This document shows, piece after piece, positions 19,801 through 28,865 of a stretch of DNA of 64,000 nt (position 1 is the stretch's first letter; each line of letters begins with the position of its first letter). A model generated the notes under the pieces. That model was given only the letters and a program-made list of their open reading frames with translations, ran no database searches and was not told where the DNA came from. Both the position numbers and the translations under genes were made by a program. Where the stretch lies: the NCBI GenBank assembly GCA_002973635.1, contig CP027224.1, positions 1,312,501 to 1,376,500 of the forward strand. Direction: 5' to 3'. This DNA comes from Lysinibacillus sp. B2A1. Lineage in GTDB: Bacteria > Bacillota > Bacilli > Bacillales_A > Planococcaceae.

Positions 19801-20490
19801 ATGGCAGATGCAACGAATAATACTGTGAACACATCAATAACGGATGATTTATATTATTCTAATTATAAAAGACCAACAAAACAGACAGGAAATAGTGAAC
19901 TTGGTAAGGATGCCTTTCTAAAATTACTGATTACACAATTACAACATCAAGACCCAACAAATCCAATGGATGACCGAGAGTTTATCTCACAGATGGCTCA
20001 GTTTTCTTCATTAGAGCAAATGCAAAATATGACGAAAGCAATGGAGTCATTGCTTGCCTCACAGCAACAAACACAGATGATGAATTATTCGACCTTTATC
20101 GGTAAGGAAGTCAAATGGCACGAGTTAACTGACAAGGTAGATGAAGATAAAAAACCTATTGTCAATGAAGGAACCGGTGTTATCCAATCCCTGAAATTCG
20201 TAGATGGTAATGTTGTATTTGTATTAGCGGATGGTAAAGAAATAACACCAGGTAATATTTCAGCCATTTTAAGTGGTTCTACAACGGATTCAAATAGTAA
20301 TGGTTCAGTTTCAGAATCGCCACTTGTACAGGCAAGTAAGTTAATTGGTAAAAATGTTACTTATAAAGACGGAGAACAAGAACTGCAAGGACGAATTGTT
20401 TCTGTAACAAATAAAGATGGCGCTATTCATTATGTGCTAGACAATGATAAAAGGTTAACAGACAAGGATTTTACCGTAATAAGCGAATAA
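19801..20490 (+). CDS. flgD: Flagellar hook assembly (capping) protein FlgD
   Basis: Scaffold that caps the growing hook and promotes FlgE polymerisation; it is removed afterwards. The 229 residues contain the FlgD signature LGKDAFLKLLITQLQHQDP followed by MAQFSSLEQM. GAGGAGGTGTAAGT at the fliK stop provides the ribosome-binding site. Confidence 0.96.
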   Translation: MADATNNTVNTSITDDLYYSNYKRPTKQTGNSELGKDAFLKLLITQLQHQDPTNPMDDREFISQMAQFSSLEQMQNMTKAMESLLASQQQTQMMNYSTFIGKEVKWHELTDKVDEDKKPIVNEGTGVIQSLKFVDGNVVFVLADGKEITPGNISAILSGSTTDSNSNGSVSESPLVQASKLIGKNVTYKDGEQELQGRIVSVTNKDGAIHYVLDNDKRLTDKDFTVISE

Positions 20491-20502
20491 AGGTGGAGAA
20501 TA

Positions 20503-20877
20503 ATGATGGATAAATTTTCAATTCATCGTGTACCATTGCATCCATCTATTCGCCAAACACAGCCCTCGCCGATAAAATCACAGCAATCGTTTCAAGCTCA
20601 TTTACAGGAGGCTACCAAACAACAAGAACTAAAAGTGAGCAAACATGCCCAAGAACGTATTATGGAGCGTAAAATAGCGATTTCTGATCAGGAATGGCAG
20701 GTTGTATCAGACAAGGTATTTGAGGCACATTCAAAAGGTGTCAAACAACCATTAGTCTTGATGGATCAAGCGGCTTTAATTGTCAGTGCTAAAAATGCTA
20801 CTGTCATTACAGCAATGGATCGCACGGAGGCAAAGCAACAATTATTTACAAATATTGATGGCACCATTGTGCTTTAA
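20503..20877 (+). CDS. Flagellar operon protein, TIGR02530-like
   Basis: A 124-residue protein of the kind often found between flgD and flgE in Firmicutes. The core KVSKHAQERIMERKIAI and the ending FTNIDGTIVL match what I recall of that family. Function is unknown. The first ~35 residues are Gln/Ser/Pro-rich and probably disordered, which would suit an exported factor or chaperone (inference). AAAGGTGGAG precedes tandem ATG codons at 20503 and 20506. Confidence 0.85.
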   Translation: MMDKFSIHRVPLHPSIRQTQPSPIKSQQSFQAHLQEATKQQELKVSKHAQERIMERKIAISDQEWQVVSDKVFEAHSKGVKQPLVLMDQAALIVSAKNATVITAMDRTEAKQQLFTNIDGTIVL

Positions 20878-20954
20878 AGGCTGGACCTTAATTGGAAGCC
20901 TAGTGTGCTGAATGATAGACGCGCACAATTTAAAATGAAGGGAGAACGGCATTT

Positions 20955-21923
20955 ATGTTACGTTCTATGTATTCAGGTATTTCAGGTCTTAAAAACTTTC
21001 AAACGAAACTAGATGTAGTTGGTAATAATATTGCCAATGTTAATACAGTTGGCTTTAAAAAAGGTCGTGTTAATTTCAAAGATTTAATGTCTCAAACACA
21101 AGCAGGTGCATCTGCCGCAACTGCTACACGTGGAGGCGTTAACCCTCAACAAGTTGGTTTGGGTTCTCAATTAGCTGCCATTGATACGATTCATGGAGGT
21201 GGTTCAATTCAAGGTACAGGACGTGCACTTGACTTCGCAATTGAAGGGGACGGCTTCTTTATGGTAGCTGATGCAAATGGTGCCCCAGATCCAGATAGTG
21301 GTTTTATTGATGAAGAAGGCTTCAACAATACTTTATTTACTCGAAATGGTATTTTCTATATGGATAGTAATGGCTACTTAGTTAATGCTGATGGTAAATA
21401 CTTAGTGGGTGTATCTGCTGGGGAAGAGATTGTTATGGAAGCTGATGATGATGGTATAATCCCTGATGATGCACCAATCGCTTCAGGAGATGAGGGTGCT
21501 AACTTATTTAATGAAGATGGTGAATTAACACCTGCTGATGGTACTGTAGGACCAATTCGTATTCCAACAACGGCTAAAGAGATTAGCGTAGGACCAAATG
21601 GTACGGTTGAATATATAGACTTAAACGGTAAACGTAAGTGGGCAGGACAGATAATTATGGCTAAATTCCCGAATGCGGGTGGTCTTGCTAAGGTTGGTGG
21701 TAACTATTATCAACAAACAGCAAACTCTGGTGCTGCTTATGCACAAGTAGCAACTGTAGCAGGAATGGGTAAAGTGGCTCCTGGTGCAGTAGAAATGTCT
21801 AACGTTGATTTATCAGAAGAATTTACGGAGATGATTGTGGCACAGCGTGGCTTCCAAGCAAACACTCGTATCATCACAACATCTGATGAAGTACTTCAAG
21901 AGCTAGTAAACTTAAAACGATAG
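20955..21923 (+). CDS. flgE: Flagellar hook protein FlgE
   Basis: Builds the flexible universal joint outside the cell. It is 322 residues, somewhat longer than the ~264-residue B. subtilis protein because of a more acidic, Asp/Glu/Gly-rich central domain (residues ~108-195). The N-terminal axial motif GNNIANVNTVGFKKGR and the C-terminal EFTEMIVAQRGFQANTRII are conserved. Strains and databases also call this gene flgG; position before swrD-fliL supports the hook protein. GGGAG lies 10 bases before the ATG. Confidence 0.93.
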   Translation: MLRSMYSGISGLKNFQTKLDVVGNNIANVNTVGFKKGRVNFKDLMSQTQAGASAATATRGGVNPQQVGLGSQLAAIDTIHGGGSIQGTGRALDFAIEGDGFFMVADANGAPDPDSGFIDEEGFNNTLFTRNGIFYMDSNGYLVNADGKYLVGVSAGEEIVMEADDDGIIPDDAPIASGDEGANLFNEDGELTPADGTVGPIRIPTTAKEISVGPNGTVEYIDLNGKRKWAGQIIMAKFPNAGGLAKVGGNYYQQTANSGAAYAQVATVAGMGKVAPGAVEMSNVDLSEEFTEMIVAQRGFQANTRIITTSDEVLQELVNLKR

Positions 21924-22034
21924 ACTAAAGTAGTTTTAATTTTGTATGCTTTATTTGTTAAGAAATACTTGCTAATGCATATATTACTAGGATATGAATA
22001 CAGCATTCAGATTTATCAAAACATAATTTCATAT

Positions 22035-22083
22035 GAGGGAGGGTCGGGCCGGCTCTCACGCTAGACCCGGCCCTATTTCAATG
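22035..22083 (+). promoter_or_regulatory. Shine-Dalgarno separated from the swrD start by a GC-rich hairpin
   Basis: GAGGGAGGG (22035-22043) is the only ribosome-binding-site-like sequence, yet the swrD ATG is at 22081, 38 bases from GGAGG. Between them GGGCCGG (22046-22052) and CCGGCCC (22067-22073) form a 7-bp all-G/C stem. If folded, the site and start are left about 10 bases apart. A competing pairing GGGTC/GACCC (22041-22045 with 22064-22068) would bury the end of the ribosome-binding site. Confidence 0.6.
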
Positions 22084-22302
22084 ATTGAACTAACACGTCT
22101 AAATGGCAAAGCATTTACATTGAATGCTTTATACATAGAAACGGTCGAATCTTTTCCAGATACGACTATAACATTAACGACTGGAACCAAAATCATTGTT
22201 TTACAGAGTGAAGATGAGGTGCGACAAAAGGTAACCGCCTTTTATAAAAATATACAAATACTATCAAACCCGCATCTACGAGGTGAAGAAGATGAAGAAT
22301 AA
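22081..22302 (+). CDS. swrD: Flagellar protein SwrD (FlbD family)
   Basis: 73-residue FlbD-family protein that in B. subtilis raises flagellar motor power and enables swarming. The start MIELTRLNGKAFTLNALYIE matches the family; the in-frame ATG at 22033 would add 16 residues read through a GC-rich hairpin and is rejected. ETVESFPDTTITLTTG is conserved. The 3' end overlaps the fliL start by 11 bases, so the two are probably translationally coupled. Confidence 0.92.
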   Translation: MIELTRLNGKAFTLNALYIETVESFPDTTITLTTGTKIIVLQSEDEVRQKVTAFYKNIQILSNPHLRGEEDEE

Positions 22303-22719
22303 CAAAATGTTGACGATGATTATTATCGTACTAGTAGCAATCATACTTATCGGGGTATTGCGTTTGTATTGCTTACCCAATTTAATAAGCCAGCTGGATC
22401 GCTTGAACCATCGATTGATGACATCGTAAAAGCTTCTGTAGAGGTTCCAGAAATAACGACAAATCTAGCTGATAACAGAGTCGTACGCTTTTCGTTAAAA
22501 ATTCAAACATCAAGTGAAGATGCAGCTAAAGAATTAACGAAACGTATGTTCCAGGTGCAAGATATTGTTATTCAGGAGCTTTCCGAAATGGAGCAAAAAG
22601 ATTTAGAAGGTAAGCAAGGTAAACAAATTTTCCAAAAATCATTAAAAACGCGAATAAATGAATTGATGCAAGAGGGAGAAGTTCAGGAGATTTATTTTAC
22701 CTCCTTTATTACTTCATAA
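22292..22719 (+). pseudogene. fliL: Flagellar basal body-associated protein FliL, frameshifted in this sequence
   Basis: FliL is a single-pass membrane protein that surrounds the stator and supports motor output. Reading starts at ATG 22292 (MKNNKMLTMIIIVLVAIIL) but shifts frame at the G run 22352-22355. The downstream frame continues AFVLLTQFNKPAGSLEPSID to the stop at 22719. Restoring one G (four to five) gives one 142-residue protein with a membrane helix at about residues 6-28 and the FliL C-terminal domain. A missing base from sequencing is the likeliest cause; a real motility mutation is possible. Confidence 0.88.
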
Positions 22720-22751
22720 AACGAAAAACTGCTTGAAATGGAGGTGGGCAA

Positions 22752-23747
22752 ATGGCAGGAGATGTGTTATCTCAATCCGAGATAGATGCGCTGCTTTCCG
22801 CAATATCAACTGGGGAAATGTCAGCGGACGACATAAAGAAAGAGGACGAGGGGCGCAAGGTTAAGGTCTATGATTTTAAACGAGCACTTCGATTCTCCAA
22901 AGATCAAATCCGAAGTTTGACCCGAATACATGAAAATTTTGCACGACTACTGACAACCTTCTTTTCTGCACAGCTGAGAAGCTATGTGCAGATAACGGTT
23001 GCATCAGTGGACCAAATACCATTTGAAGAGTTTGTACGTTCGATTCCGAATATGACGCTCATTAATGTGTTTGAAGTGCCGCCATTAGATGGTAATATAT
23101 TGATGGAAATAAATCCGAATATCGCCTACTCCATGCTAGATCGTTTAATGGGCGGTAGTGGGTCAAGTCATAGTAATGTGGATAATTTAACAGAAATTGA
23201 AACAAAGATTATGACTAACCTATTTGAACGTTCATTTGATAATTTACGTGAAGCGTGGGAAAATGTTGCGGAAATTGATCCGATTTTAGTGGAGCTTGAG
23301 GTGAATCCTCAATTTTTACAAATGATTTCACCCAATGAAACAGTTGTAGTCATTTCCTTAAATACGATTATCGGTGAAACAAGTGGCATGATTAATATTT
23401 GTATTCCGCATGTCGTACTGGAACCAATTGTTCCAAATCTTTCTGTTCGTTACTGGATGCAAACAAATACGAAAGAGATGTCTCCAGAACAAACAAAAAT
23501 GCTTGAAACACGTGTTAAACAAGCACAATTACCACTTACCGTTGAATTAGGTAATACAGATATCACGATTGAGGATTTCCTGACAATGCAAGTTGGGGAT
23601 GTCATACAGTTAGATCAAAAATTCGAAAATCCTTTAATGTTAAAAGTAGGAACATTACCGAAATTTACTGTTCAACCAGGTAAGCAAGGCAAAAAATTAG
23701 CAATCCAAATTATCGACCCTTTGAAAGGAGGAGACGAAGATGAGTGA
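22752..23747 (+). CDS. fliM: Flagellar motor switch protein FliM
   Basis: C-ring protein that binds CheY-P through its N-terminus and sets the direction of rotation. The 331 residues start with the CheY-binding peptide VLSQSEIDALLSAI, then a CheC-like middle domain (GGSGSS, LTEIETKIMTNLF) and a C-terminal SpoA/FliN-like domain. GGAGGTGGGCAA precedes the ATG. Its end overlaps fliY by 8 bases. Confidence 0.98.
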   Translation: MAGDVLSQSEIDALLSAISTGEMSADDIKKEDEGRKVKVYDFKRALRFSKDQIRSLTRIHENFARLLTTFFSAQLRSYVQITVASVDQIPFEEFVRSIPNMTLINVFEVPPLDGNILMEINPNIAYSMLDRLMGGSGSSHSNVDNLTEIETKIMTNLFERSFDNLREAWENVAEIDPILVELEVNPQFLQMISPNETVVVISLNTIIGETSGMINICIPHVVLEPIVPNLSVRYWMQTNTKEMSPEQTKMLETRVKQAQLPLTVELGNTDITIEDFLTMQVGDVIQLDQKFENPLMLKVGTLPKFTVQPGKQGKKLAIQIIDPLKGGDEDE

Positions 23748-24960
23748 TGAAATGCTCTCCCAAGAAGAAATTGAAGCGTTATTAAGGGGCGAGACGTTGG
23801 AAGATAAAAACAGCGGCTCTGAAGCTTCTACAATTGATGATATGAATGATATACGAGTAGAGGATTATCTCGATTCGTTTGCCCAAGATGCATTAGGTGA
23901 GGTAGGTAATATATCTTTTGGTAGCTCTGCTACAGCACTTTCAGCGTTGTTAGGTCAAAAAGTAGATATTACTACCCCAAGTATTTCAATGATTAACCGC
24001 AATAAGTTAGAAGAGGAATTTCCTCATCCTTATGTGGCAGTCCAAGTTGAATATACGATTGGTTTAACAGGTATGAATTTACTTGTTATTAAACAATCTG
24101 ATGCAGCGATTATTGCTGATTTAATGTTAGGCGGAGATGGTTTAAATCCAAAACCAGACTTAGGTGAGATTCAGTTAAGTGCTGTTCAAGAAGCTATGAA
24201 CCAAATGATGGGTTCTGCGGCTACGTCCATGTCGACTGTATTCAACAAAAAAGTGGATATTTCTCCACCAACAATTGATTTAATGAATATTTCTCAAAAT
24301 GAAGGGCGAGAAAATATTCCAGAAGATGATCTGCTTGTAAAAGTATCCTTCAGATTACGTATTGGTAATTTAATTGATTCAAATTTAATGCAATTATTAC
24401 CACTTAAATTTAGTCAAAATATTGTTAAGTCACTTTTAGGAGAAACACAAACAATAGAAGAACCTGTAGCTGCGACGATTGCACCTGAAGCACCAGTAGC
24501 GCCACCGCCAATGCAACCACAAGCGCCAGCAACACCACCAGCACAGCCAGTTTATCAACAGCAGGAGGCGCCAGTACAGCAGCAACCAATGTATCAAGAG
24601 CAACAACAAATCCCTTATGCAACAAGACCTGTTCAGCCTGTCAATGTTCAACAAGCGCAGTTTGCTAGTTTTGATACGAATGTAATCTCGCAATCTGAAG
24701 CTAGAAATTTAAATATGCTACTTGATATTCCATTGCAAGTTACTGTAGAGTTAGGACGTACGAAACGTTCTGTAAAAGAGATATTAGAACTATCTAGTGG
24801 TTCGATTATTGAACTGGATAAATTAGCTGGTGAACCAGTTGATATTTTAGTAAATAGCCGTTTAATCGCTAAAGGTGAAGTCGTTGTTATTGATGAAAAC
24901 TTCGGTGTCCGCATTACAGATGTTTTAAGTCAAGCAGAGCGTTTAAATAATTTAAGATAG
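23740..24960 (+). CDS. fliY: Flagellar motor switch protein and CheY-P phosphatase FliY
   Basis: Gram-positive switch component that also dephosphorylates CheY-P. The 406 residues have an N-terminal CheY-binding peptide (MLSQEEIEALLRGE) and a CheC-like domain with two phosphatase helices, DALGEVGNISFGSSATALS and LSAVQEAMNQMMGSAATS. A Pro/Gln/Ala-rich linker covers residues ~245-300, and a FliN-like C-terminal domain follows (NLNMLLDIPLQVTVELG). GGAGGAGACGAAG at the fliM end is the ribosome-binding site. Confidence 0.96.
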   Translation: MSDEMLSQEEIEALLRGETLEDKNSGSEASTIDDMNDIRVEDYLDSFAQDALGEVGNISFGSSATALSALLGQKVDITTPSISMINRNKLEEEFPHPYVAVQVEYTIGLTGMNLLVIKQSDAAIIADLMLGGDGLNPKPDLGEIQLSAVQEAMNQMMGSAATSMSTVFNKKVDISPPTIDLMNISQNEGRENIPEDDLLVKVSFRLRIGNLIDSNLMQLLPLKFSQNIVKSLLGETQTIEEPVAATIAPEAPVAPPPMQPQAPATPPAQPVYQQQEAPVQQQPMYQEQQQIPYATRPVQPVNVQQAQFASFDTNVISQSEARNLNMLLDIPLQVTVELGRTKRSVKEILELSSGSIIELDKLAGEPVDILVNSRLIAKGEVVVIDENFGVRITDVLSQAERLNNLR

Positions 24961-24981
24961 TTTCAATTGGAGGAGTTAACC

Positions 24982-25344
24982 ATGTCTAAAAGAATTTTGA
25001 TTGTAGACGACGCTGCATTTATGCGCATGATGATCAAGGATATTTTATCGAAAAATGGATTTGAAGTGGTTGGAGAGGCAGCTGATGGTTTACAAGCTGT
25101 CGAAAAGTACAATGAACTGAAGCCAGATTTAGTAACAATGGATATTACAATGCCGGAAATGGACGGCATTGCTGCTCTTAAAGCAATTAAGGGCTCAGAT
25201 CCAAGTGCAACTGTAATCATGTGTTCAGCAATGGGGCAACAAGCAATGGTAATCGATGCAATTCAAGCAGGTGCGAAAGACTTTATCGTAAAGCCTTTCC
25301 AAGCTGATCGTGTAATTGAAGCGATTCAAAAAGCTCTAGGATGA
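24982..25344 (+). CDS. cheY: Chemotaxis response regulator CheY
   Basis: Phosphorylated by CheA and then binds FliM/FliY. From ATG 24982 (TTGGAGGAG 7 bases upstream) it is a 120-residue single receiver domain. Asp9/Asp10 lie in VDDAAFMR, the phosphoacceptor is Asp54 in VTMDITMPEMDG, and the conserved Lys is in KPF. There is no output domain. It sits between the switch genes and the export genes, as in Bacillus. Confidence 0.98.
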   Translation: MSKRILIVDDAAFMRMMIKDILSKNGFEVVGEAADGLQAVEKYNELKPDLVTMDITMPEMDGIAALKAIKGSDPSATVIMCSAMGQQAMVIDAIQAGAKDFIVKPFQADRVIEAIQKALG

Positions 25345-25348
25345 TTGC

Positions 25349-26026
25349 ATGCAAATGTTAAAATCATTTCGTCTAACGATGATTTTTGCATTTCTTGTAC
25401 CCTTCCTATTTTTGTACCCTGCACCTGCTTCTGTCTTCGCTGAATCTAACACAGGCAGTGTCGATGATTGCATCAATAAAACAGAAGCATGTAAAGAAGA
25501 TACTGATCCAGCTGCTCCGCAAGATTCAAAAGTATCAGCAGCTGGAGATATATCTGCATGGGAATACATAAAAATGGTTTTGGCGCTTATTTTTGTTGTA
25601 GCTTTATTTTATGGATTAATGAAGTTTTTAAATAAAAGAAATTTAAACTTTCAACGTAATCAATTGGTACAAAATTTAGGCGGTTTATCGTTAGGTGCAC
25701 AAAAGTCAGTGCAGTTATTACAAGTAGGGAAAACACTCTATTTAGTTGGGGTTGGCGAGGATGTTCAGCTGTTACGTGAAATTACTGATCCTGAAGAAGT
25801 TGCAGCACTTTTAGCACTTTATAATGAACGACAAGAACTTGCAGCAACATCACCGTATATTGCAGAAGTATTTTCAAAGTTTAAGAGAAAAAATAATGGG
25901 AGTTCATCCATAGAGCAAGGAAAAGACTCATTTGGTGAGCTATTTGAAAAAAAGATATCCGAAATTAAACAGGAGCGAAATGAAGAACTGGAGAGATGGA
26001 AGCAAAAGGAGAATGATGATAAATGA
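25349..26026 (+). CDS. fliO: Flagellar biosynthesis protein FliO (FliZ)
   Basis: Membrane protein that assists assembly of the FliP export-gate ring. The 225 residues have a signal-peptide-like N-terminus (FRLTMIFAFLVPFLFLYPA, then ASVFAES). A short extracytoplasmic segment precedes a membrane helix (MVLALIFVVALFYGLMKFL), and a cytoplasmic FliO domain contains LGGLSLGAQKSVQLLQVG. The C-terminus is highly charged. The start could be ATG 25349 or 25355. It overlaps fliP by 4 bases. Confidence 0.92.
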   Translation: MQMLKSFRLTMIFAFLVPFLFLYPAPASVFAESNTGSVDDCINKTEACKEDTDPAAPQDSKVSAAGDISAWEYIKMVLALIFVVALFYGLMKFLNKRNLNFQRNQLVQNLGGLSLGAQKSVQLLQVGKTLYLVGVGEDVQLLREITDPEEVAALLALYNERQELAATSPYIAEVFSKFKRKNNGSSSIEQGKDSFGELFEKKISEIKQERNEELERWKQKENDDK

Positions 26027-26688
26027 ATGATGCAATCAGTATTTTGTCCAACAGCGACCCGACAAATGTCTCCAATTCTGTGAAGCTCCTTTTACTGTTA
26101 ACGGTTCTCTCACTGGCACCAAGTATATTGATTTTGATGACTTCGTTTACGCGAATTGTTATTGTCTTATCATTTGTTCGAACTGCGTTGGCGACTCAAC
26201 AAATGCCGCCAAACCAAGTTATTGTTGGACTTTCTTTATTTTTAACTTTCTTTATCATGGCTCCGACATTCCAAGAGGTTAACAAAGAGGCATTGCAGCC
26301 TTTATTTTCTGAAGAAATTGGGCTTGAGGAAGCTTATGATCGTGCCAGTGTACCTTTTAAGGAGTTTATGAGTAAGCATACAAGGCAAAAGGATCTTGAT
26401 TTGTTTTTAACATACAATCAGGCGGAAAAACCTGCATCGTTAGAAGAAATTCCGTTAACAATGCTTGTACCTGCTTTTGCATTAAGTGAGATTAAAACCG
26501 CTTTCCAAATTGGTTTTATGATTTTTATTCCATTTCTAGTCATCGATATGATAGTTGCAAGTACGCTTATGTCGATGGGGATGATGATGTTACCACCGGT
26601 TATGATTTCATTACCGTTTAAGATTTTATTATTTGTTCTCGTTGATGGTTGGTATCTCGTGATGAAATCATTACTACAAAGTTTTTAG
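26023..26688 (+). CDS. fliP: Flagellar type III export gate protein FliP
   Basis: Core pore protein of the export gate, forming a pentamer with FliQ and FliR. The 221 residues have four hydrophobic segments. Family blocks PSILILMTSFTRIVIVLSFV, IGFMIFIPFLVIDMIVAS and MGMMMLPPVMISLPFKI are clear. It begins inside the fliO stop (ATGA overlap). Confidence 0.98.
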   Translation: MNDAISILSNSDPTNVSNSVKLLLLLTVLSLAPSILILMTSFTRIVIVLSFVRTALATQQMPPNQVIVGLSLFLTFFIMAPTFQEVNKEALQPLFSEEIGLEEAYDRASVPFKEFMSKHTRQKDLDLFLTYNQAEKPASLEEIPLTMLVPAFALSEIKTAFQIGFMIFIPFLVIDMIVASTLMSMGMMMLPPVMISLPFKILLFVLVDGWYLVMKSLLQSF

Positions 26689-26701
26689 GGGATGATACAG
26701 T

Positions 26702-26971
26702 ATGACAGGTGAATTGGTTATTTCAATTGCAGAGCGTGCCATTATGGTTATCCTTCTAACAAGCGGTCCACTACTCTTAGTTGCACTAATTTCAGGTTTA
26801 GCGGTAAGTATTTTTCAAGCAACAACTTCGATTCAAGAGCAAACATTAGCATTTGTTCCAAAAATCATCGCTGTATTAGTGGCCATTGTATTTTTCGGGC
26901 CATGGATGTTATCCCAGGTGACAAACTATGCGAGAGATATTTTTGAGAATTTAACGCGTTATATAGGGTGA
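26702..26971 (+). CDS. fliQ: Flagellar type III export gate protein FliQ
   Basis: Small two-helix membrane subunit (89 residues) that packs around FliP/FliR. The block SGLAVSIFQATTSIQEQTL is diagnostic of the FliQ/SpaQ family. It lies 13 bases after fliP and 4 bases before fliR. Confidence 0.97.
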   Translation: MTGELVISIAERAIMVILLTSGPLLLVALISGLAVSIFQATTSIQEQTLAFVPKIIAVLVAIVFFGPWMLSQVTNYARDIFENLTRYIG

Positions 26972-26975
26972 GTAG

Positions 26976-27752
26976 ATGAATGAATTAATTCCGCACTTTA
27001 CGGTTTTCTTGTTAGTGCTTGTGCGTGTATCAGCATTTTTTGTTACGGTTCCTTTCTTCTCGTACAGAACGATTCCACCACAAGTCAAAATAACTCTCGC
27101 ACTCGTTTTAGCTTGGATGATGTATTATACGATAGACGTCGAGCCATTAGCCTTTAATGGTGATTACATACTGTTAGTGATGAAAGAAGCCCTCATAGGA
27201 TTGTTACTTGGTCTAGTAGGCTATATCATCATGTCGGCAATTCAAATAGCCGGAAGCTTTATTGATTTTCAAATGGGATTTGCTATCGCTAATATAATTG
27301 ACCCGCAAACTGGTGCACAAAGTCCTTTAATTGGTCAATTTTTTAATATGTTAGCATTCCTCTTACTATTAGCCATTAATGGACATCATATGATTCTAGA
27401 TGGCATCTATTATAGTTATCAATTTTTACCGATAGATCAAGGATTTCCTCATTTCTCGAGTGACAATTATATTACGTTTATTATTACAACATTTACAGCT
27501 GTTTTTGCTATTGCCTTTCAAATGGCTGCACCCGTAGTAGCAACATTGTTTTTAGTTGATTTAGCGCTCGGTATTACTGCTAAAACAGTCCCGCAGTTAA
27601 ACATTTTTGTAGTCGGTTTTGCTATTAAAATTGGTGTAAGTTTTCTAGTGTTATTTACAATGATGGCTGTAATGATTCAGGTTATCCAAAAGCTGATTAG
27701 TATCATGATTTATGCAATGCGAGATTTTATGGCAATTTTAGGTGGTGGATAA
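26976..27752 (+). CDS. fliR: Flagellar type III export gate protein FliR
   Basis: Single-copy gate subunit that closes the FliP5 ring; 258 residues with about six hydrophobic segments. VRVSAFFVTVPFFSYRTIP and DFQMGFAIANIIDPQTG are conserved family blocks. GGTGAGTAG lies just upstream of the ATG. flhB starts 2 bases after its stop. Confidence 0.97.
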   Translation: MNELIPHFTVFLLVLVRVSAFFVTVPFFSYRTIPPQVKITLALVLAWMMYYTIDVEPLAFNGDYILLVMKEALIGLLLGLVGYIIMSAIQIAGSFIDFQMGFAIANIIDPQTGAQSPLIGQFFNMLAFLLLLAINGHHMILDGIYYSYQFLPIDQGFPHFSSDNYITFIITTFTAVFAIAFQMAAPVVATLFLVDLALGITAKTVPQLNIFVVGFAIKIGVSFLVLFTMMAVMIQVIQKLISIMIYAMRDFMAILGGG

Positions 27753-27753
27753 A

Positions 27754-28842
27754 ATGAAGCTACTACTAGACTTAGATTTACAATATTTTTCTGGAGAAAA
27801 GACGGAAAAGGCGACACCTAAAAAACGTCAAGATGCACGAAAAAAGGGTCAGGTTGTCAAAAGTCAGGATATTTCCAGTGCAATTGTCATGCTCATGGTC
27901 TTTATCTTCTTATTCTTCTTCGCAGGTTCAATGCGAGACGATTTATTGGCCTTTTTCAGACAAACTTTCATTCATAATATACACGTAGAAACTCTAACGA
28001 TTGAAAGTGTCATGCATTTATTTATAGAAATGTTGGTGGAGATGGCTTATATCGTTGTTCCAATTATGGCAATAGCCTTTGTAGGAGCATTAGCAGGTAA
28101 CTTTCTACAATTTGGTTTTTTATTTACTTTAGAGCCTATGAAATTTGATTTAACGAAGATGGATCCAATCAAGGGATTAAAAAAAATATTTTCAGTTAAG
28201 GCCATTGTAGAGCTGATTAAATCCGTATTAAAGATTGGTTTTATCGGTGGCGTTACGACCATTATTGTATGGACTAATTTGCCAGAGGTTTTGGCATTAT
28301 CCTTTAAAAGCCCTGGAATTACGCTTATTACAGTGGGCAAGCTTGTAGGAATCATGGGAATTGCAGCTTCTCTCGTCCTGCTCTGTGTATCCATTTTAGA
28401 TTGGATGTACCAAAAACATGATTATGAAAAAAATCTTAAAATGTCTAAGCAAGATATTAAAGATGAATATAAAAATAGTGAGGGTGACCCGCTAATTAAA
28501 TCAAAAATCAAACAGCGTCAACGCGAAATGGCGATGCGTCGTATGATGTCGGAAATTCCTAGCGCGGATGTTGTCATTACAAACCCTACGCACTATGCAA
28601 TTGCTCTCAAATATGATGAGAATAATATGGATGCTCCTCGCGTTGTGGCGAAGGGGACAGACTTTATTGCTCAAAAGATTAAACTGATTGCTAAAGAACA
28701 TGATGTCATTATGGTTGAAAATAGACCATTGGCACGAGCAATGTATGATCAGGTAGAAGTTGGCGATCAAGTACCAGACGAGTTTTTCAAAGCAGTGGCA
28801 GAAGTGCTTGCTTATGTATATCGAATTAAGCGGAAAATTTAA
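27754..28842 (+). CDS. flhB: Flagellar export switch protein FlhB
   Basis: Export-gate component whose cytoplasmic domain self-cleaves in an NPTH loop, allowing the change from hook to filament substrates. From ATG 27754 it is 362 residues, starting MKLLLDLDLQYFSGEKTEKA. Four membrane helices are followed by the cleavage site in NPTHYAIALKYD. The upstream in-frame GTG at 27742 overlaps fliR and its GGTGGTGG would be the ribosome-binding site for the ATG, so I reject it. Confidence 0.97.
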   Translation: MKLLLDLDLQYFSGEKTEKATPKKRQDARKKGQVVKSQDISSAIVMLMVFIFLFFFAGSMRDDLLAFFRQTFIHNIHVETLTIESVMHLFIEMLVEMAYIVVPIMAIAFVGALAGNFLQFGFLFTLEPMKFDLTKMDPIKGLKKIFSVKAIVELIKSVLKIGFIGGVTTIIVWTNLPEVLALSFKSPGITLITVGKLVGIMGIAASLVLLCVSILDWMYQKHDYEKNLKMSKQDIKDEYKNSEGDPLIKSKIKQRQREMAMRRMMSEIPSADVVITNPTHYAIALKYDENNMDAPRVVAKGTDFIAQKIKLIAKEHDVIMVENRPLARAMYDQVEVGDQVPDEFFKAVAEVLAYVYRIKRKI

Positions 28843-28865
28843 AGTTTTAAGTAGGAGGGACACAA

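Noticed and set aside
22033..22080. Extended SwrD start at ATG 22033
   Set aside because: It would sit upstream of the only ribosome-binding site and add a Gly/Arg/Pro peptide read through a GC hairpin that is not part of the FlbD family.
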